This document shows positions 16,357-16,543 of a stretch of 16,543 bases of DNA, one piece after another. The notes below the pieces were generated by a model. It ran no database searches and was not told where the DNA came from. It saw only the letters and a program-made list of their open reading frames with translations. Source of the stretch: Burkholderia gladioli (GTDB taxonomy: Bacteria; Pseudomonadota; Gammaproteobacteria; Burkholderiales; Burkholderiaceae); the NCBI GenBank assembly GCA_009914575.1, contig WNEB01000012.1, positions 1 through 16,543 on the forward strand, in the 5' to 3' direction. The position numbers and the translations under genes are program-made. The first letter of the stretch is position 1, and each line of letters opens with the position of its first letter.

Positions 16357-16361
16357 AAGGC

Positions 16362-16428
16362 GGCGGTTCCCGTAGGAATCCGAGAGAATCGGGTTTCCAG
16401 GACCAACCTCCCGAACAGGAGAACCGCC
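16362..16428 (+). promoter_or_regulatory. Leader stem-loop overlapping the transposase ribosome-binding site
   Basis: GGCGGTTC (16362-16369) and GAACCGCC (16421-16428) are perfect 8-base inverted repeats; a second hairpin GGAAtCCGA-gagaa-TCGGgTTTCC sits inside at 16375-16398. The 3' arm overlaps the end of the Shine-Dalgarno AGGAGAA (16417-16423) and ends 3 bases before the ATG. Transcripts entering from outside could fold and hide the start, as in the fold-back control known from IS10 and IS50. Confidence 0.5.
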
Positions 16429-16431
16429 GAA

Positions 16432-16543
16432 ATGAAGCCTACCAAGAAACCGAACCGTCGTGCTGATGCTGAGTGTCGTGTTGTTGGTAAACAAGAGCAC
16501 GAAGCGCTGCGCGCGGGCCTTGCCGAGCAAGCCCAGTTGCTGC
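16432..16543 (+). CDS. N-terminus of a probable transposase (37 residues, truncated by the window edge)
   Basis: ATG at 16432 with AGGAGAA 8 bases upstream; the frame stays open to the window end. The residues (MKPTKKPNRRADAECRV..., then EALRAGLAEQAQLL) are basic and then helical. No family signature is visible. The transposase role is inferred from its place about 75 bases inside the terminal repeat. Its codon use (CGT CGT GCT GAT GCT, GTT GTT GGT AAA) is less GC-biased than the surrounding genes, in keeping with a mobile origin. Confidence 0.55.
   Translation, partial: MKPTKKPNRRADAECRVVGKQEHEALRAGLAEQAQLL

Larger units (their letters stand above)
16328..16543 (+). mobile_element. Left end of an insertion sequence (partial, runs off the right edge)
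   Basis: It begins with GGCGGTGTCCCAAACGTAG, the counterpart of the inverted terminal sequence at 99-127. A structured leader and an ORF start with a good ribosome-binding site follow. Orientation is the same as the element at the left edge. The family could not be assigned from the 37 visible residues. Confidence 0.65.

Overview
The window looks like a chromosomal segment of a Burkholderia-type betaproteobacterium. The evidence is very high GC with strong G/C third-position bias, the linkage queA-tgt-yajC-secD-secF, and an oxyR-recG block beside a dps gene; all identifications are by motif reading, not database search. The segment shows signs of genome decay and rearrangement: ends of what looks like the same insertion sequence lie at both edges, dps is dead by two separate lesions, and rtcR is frameshifted just before its DNA-binding helix-turn-helix.

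Layout. 1-127: 3' end of an insertion sequence (C-terminal codons of an ORF plus a terminal repeat). 205-480: an AT-richer block with perfect DnaA boxes, a 10-bp palindromic DnaA-box pair and a TAC-type DnaA-trio-like tract, read here as a candidate chromosomal replication origin. 481-840: no gene seen. 841-3228 (+): a CPA2/Kef-type membrane antiporter and a YbdK-type carboxylate-amine ligase (GCS2 family), probably one operon. 3229-3619: gene-free and full of hairpins, including a 261-bp element bounded by 23-bp imperfect inverted repeats. 3620-4107 (-): dps pseudogene. 4252-4564 (-): two small ORFs (54 and 39 aa) with good ribosome-binding sites, behind an AT-rich promoter. 4784-5743 (-): oxyR. 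5924-8305 (-): recG. 8454-14528 (+): queA, tgt, yajC, secD, secF, closed by a strong terminator. 14600-16227 (-): rtcR, frameshifted. 16328-16543: left end of an insertion sequence with a structured leader and the first 37 codons of a probable transposase.

How the genes fit together. QueA and Tgt act in sequence in queuosine tRNA modification. YajC, SecD and SecF form the accessory complex of the Sec translocon. OxyR normally controls peroxide defence, including dps, but its neighbouring dps target is dead and no katG is present here. RtcR would normally activate a divergent rtcBA RNA-repair operon; instead the insertion sequence starts about 100 bp upstream, no sigma-54 promoter is visible, and the regulator itself is broken, so the RNA-repair locus appears dismantled. 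No CRISPR array, tRNA or rRNA gene was recognised.
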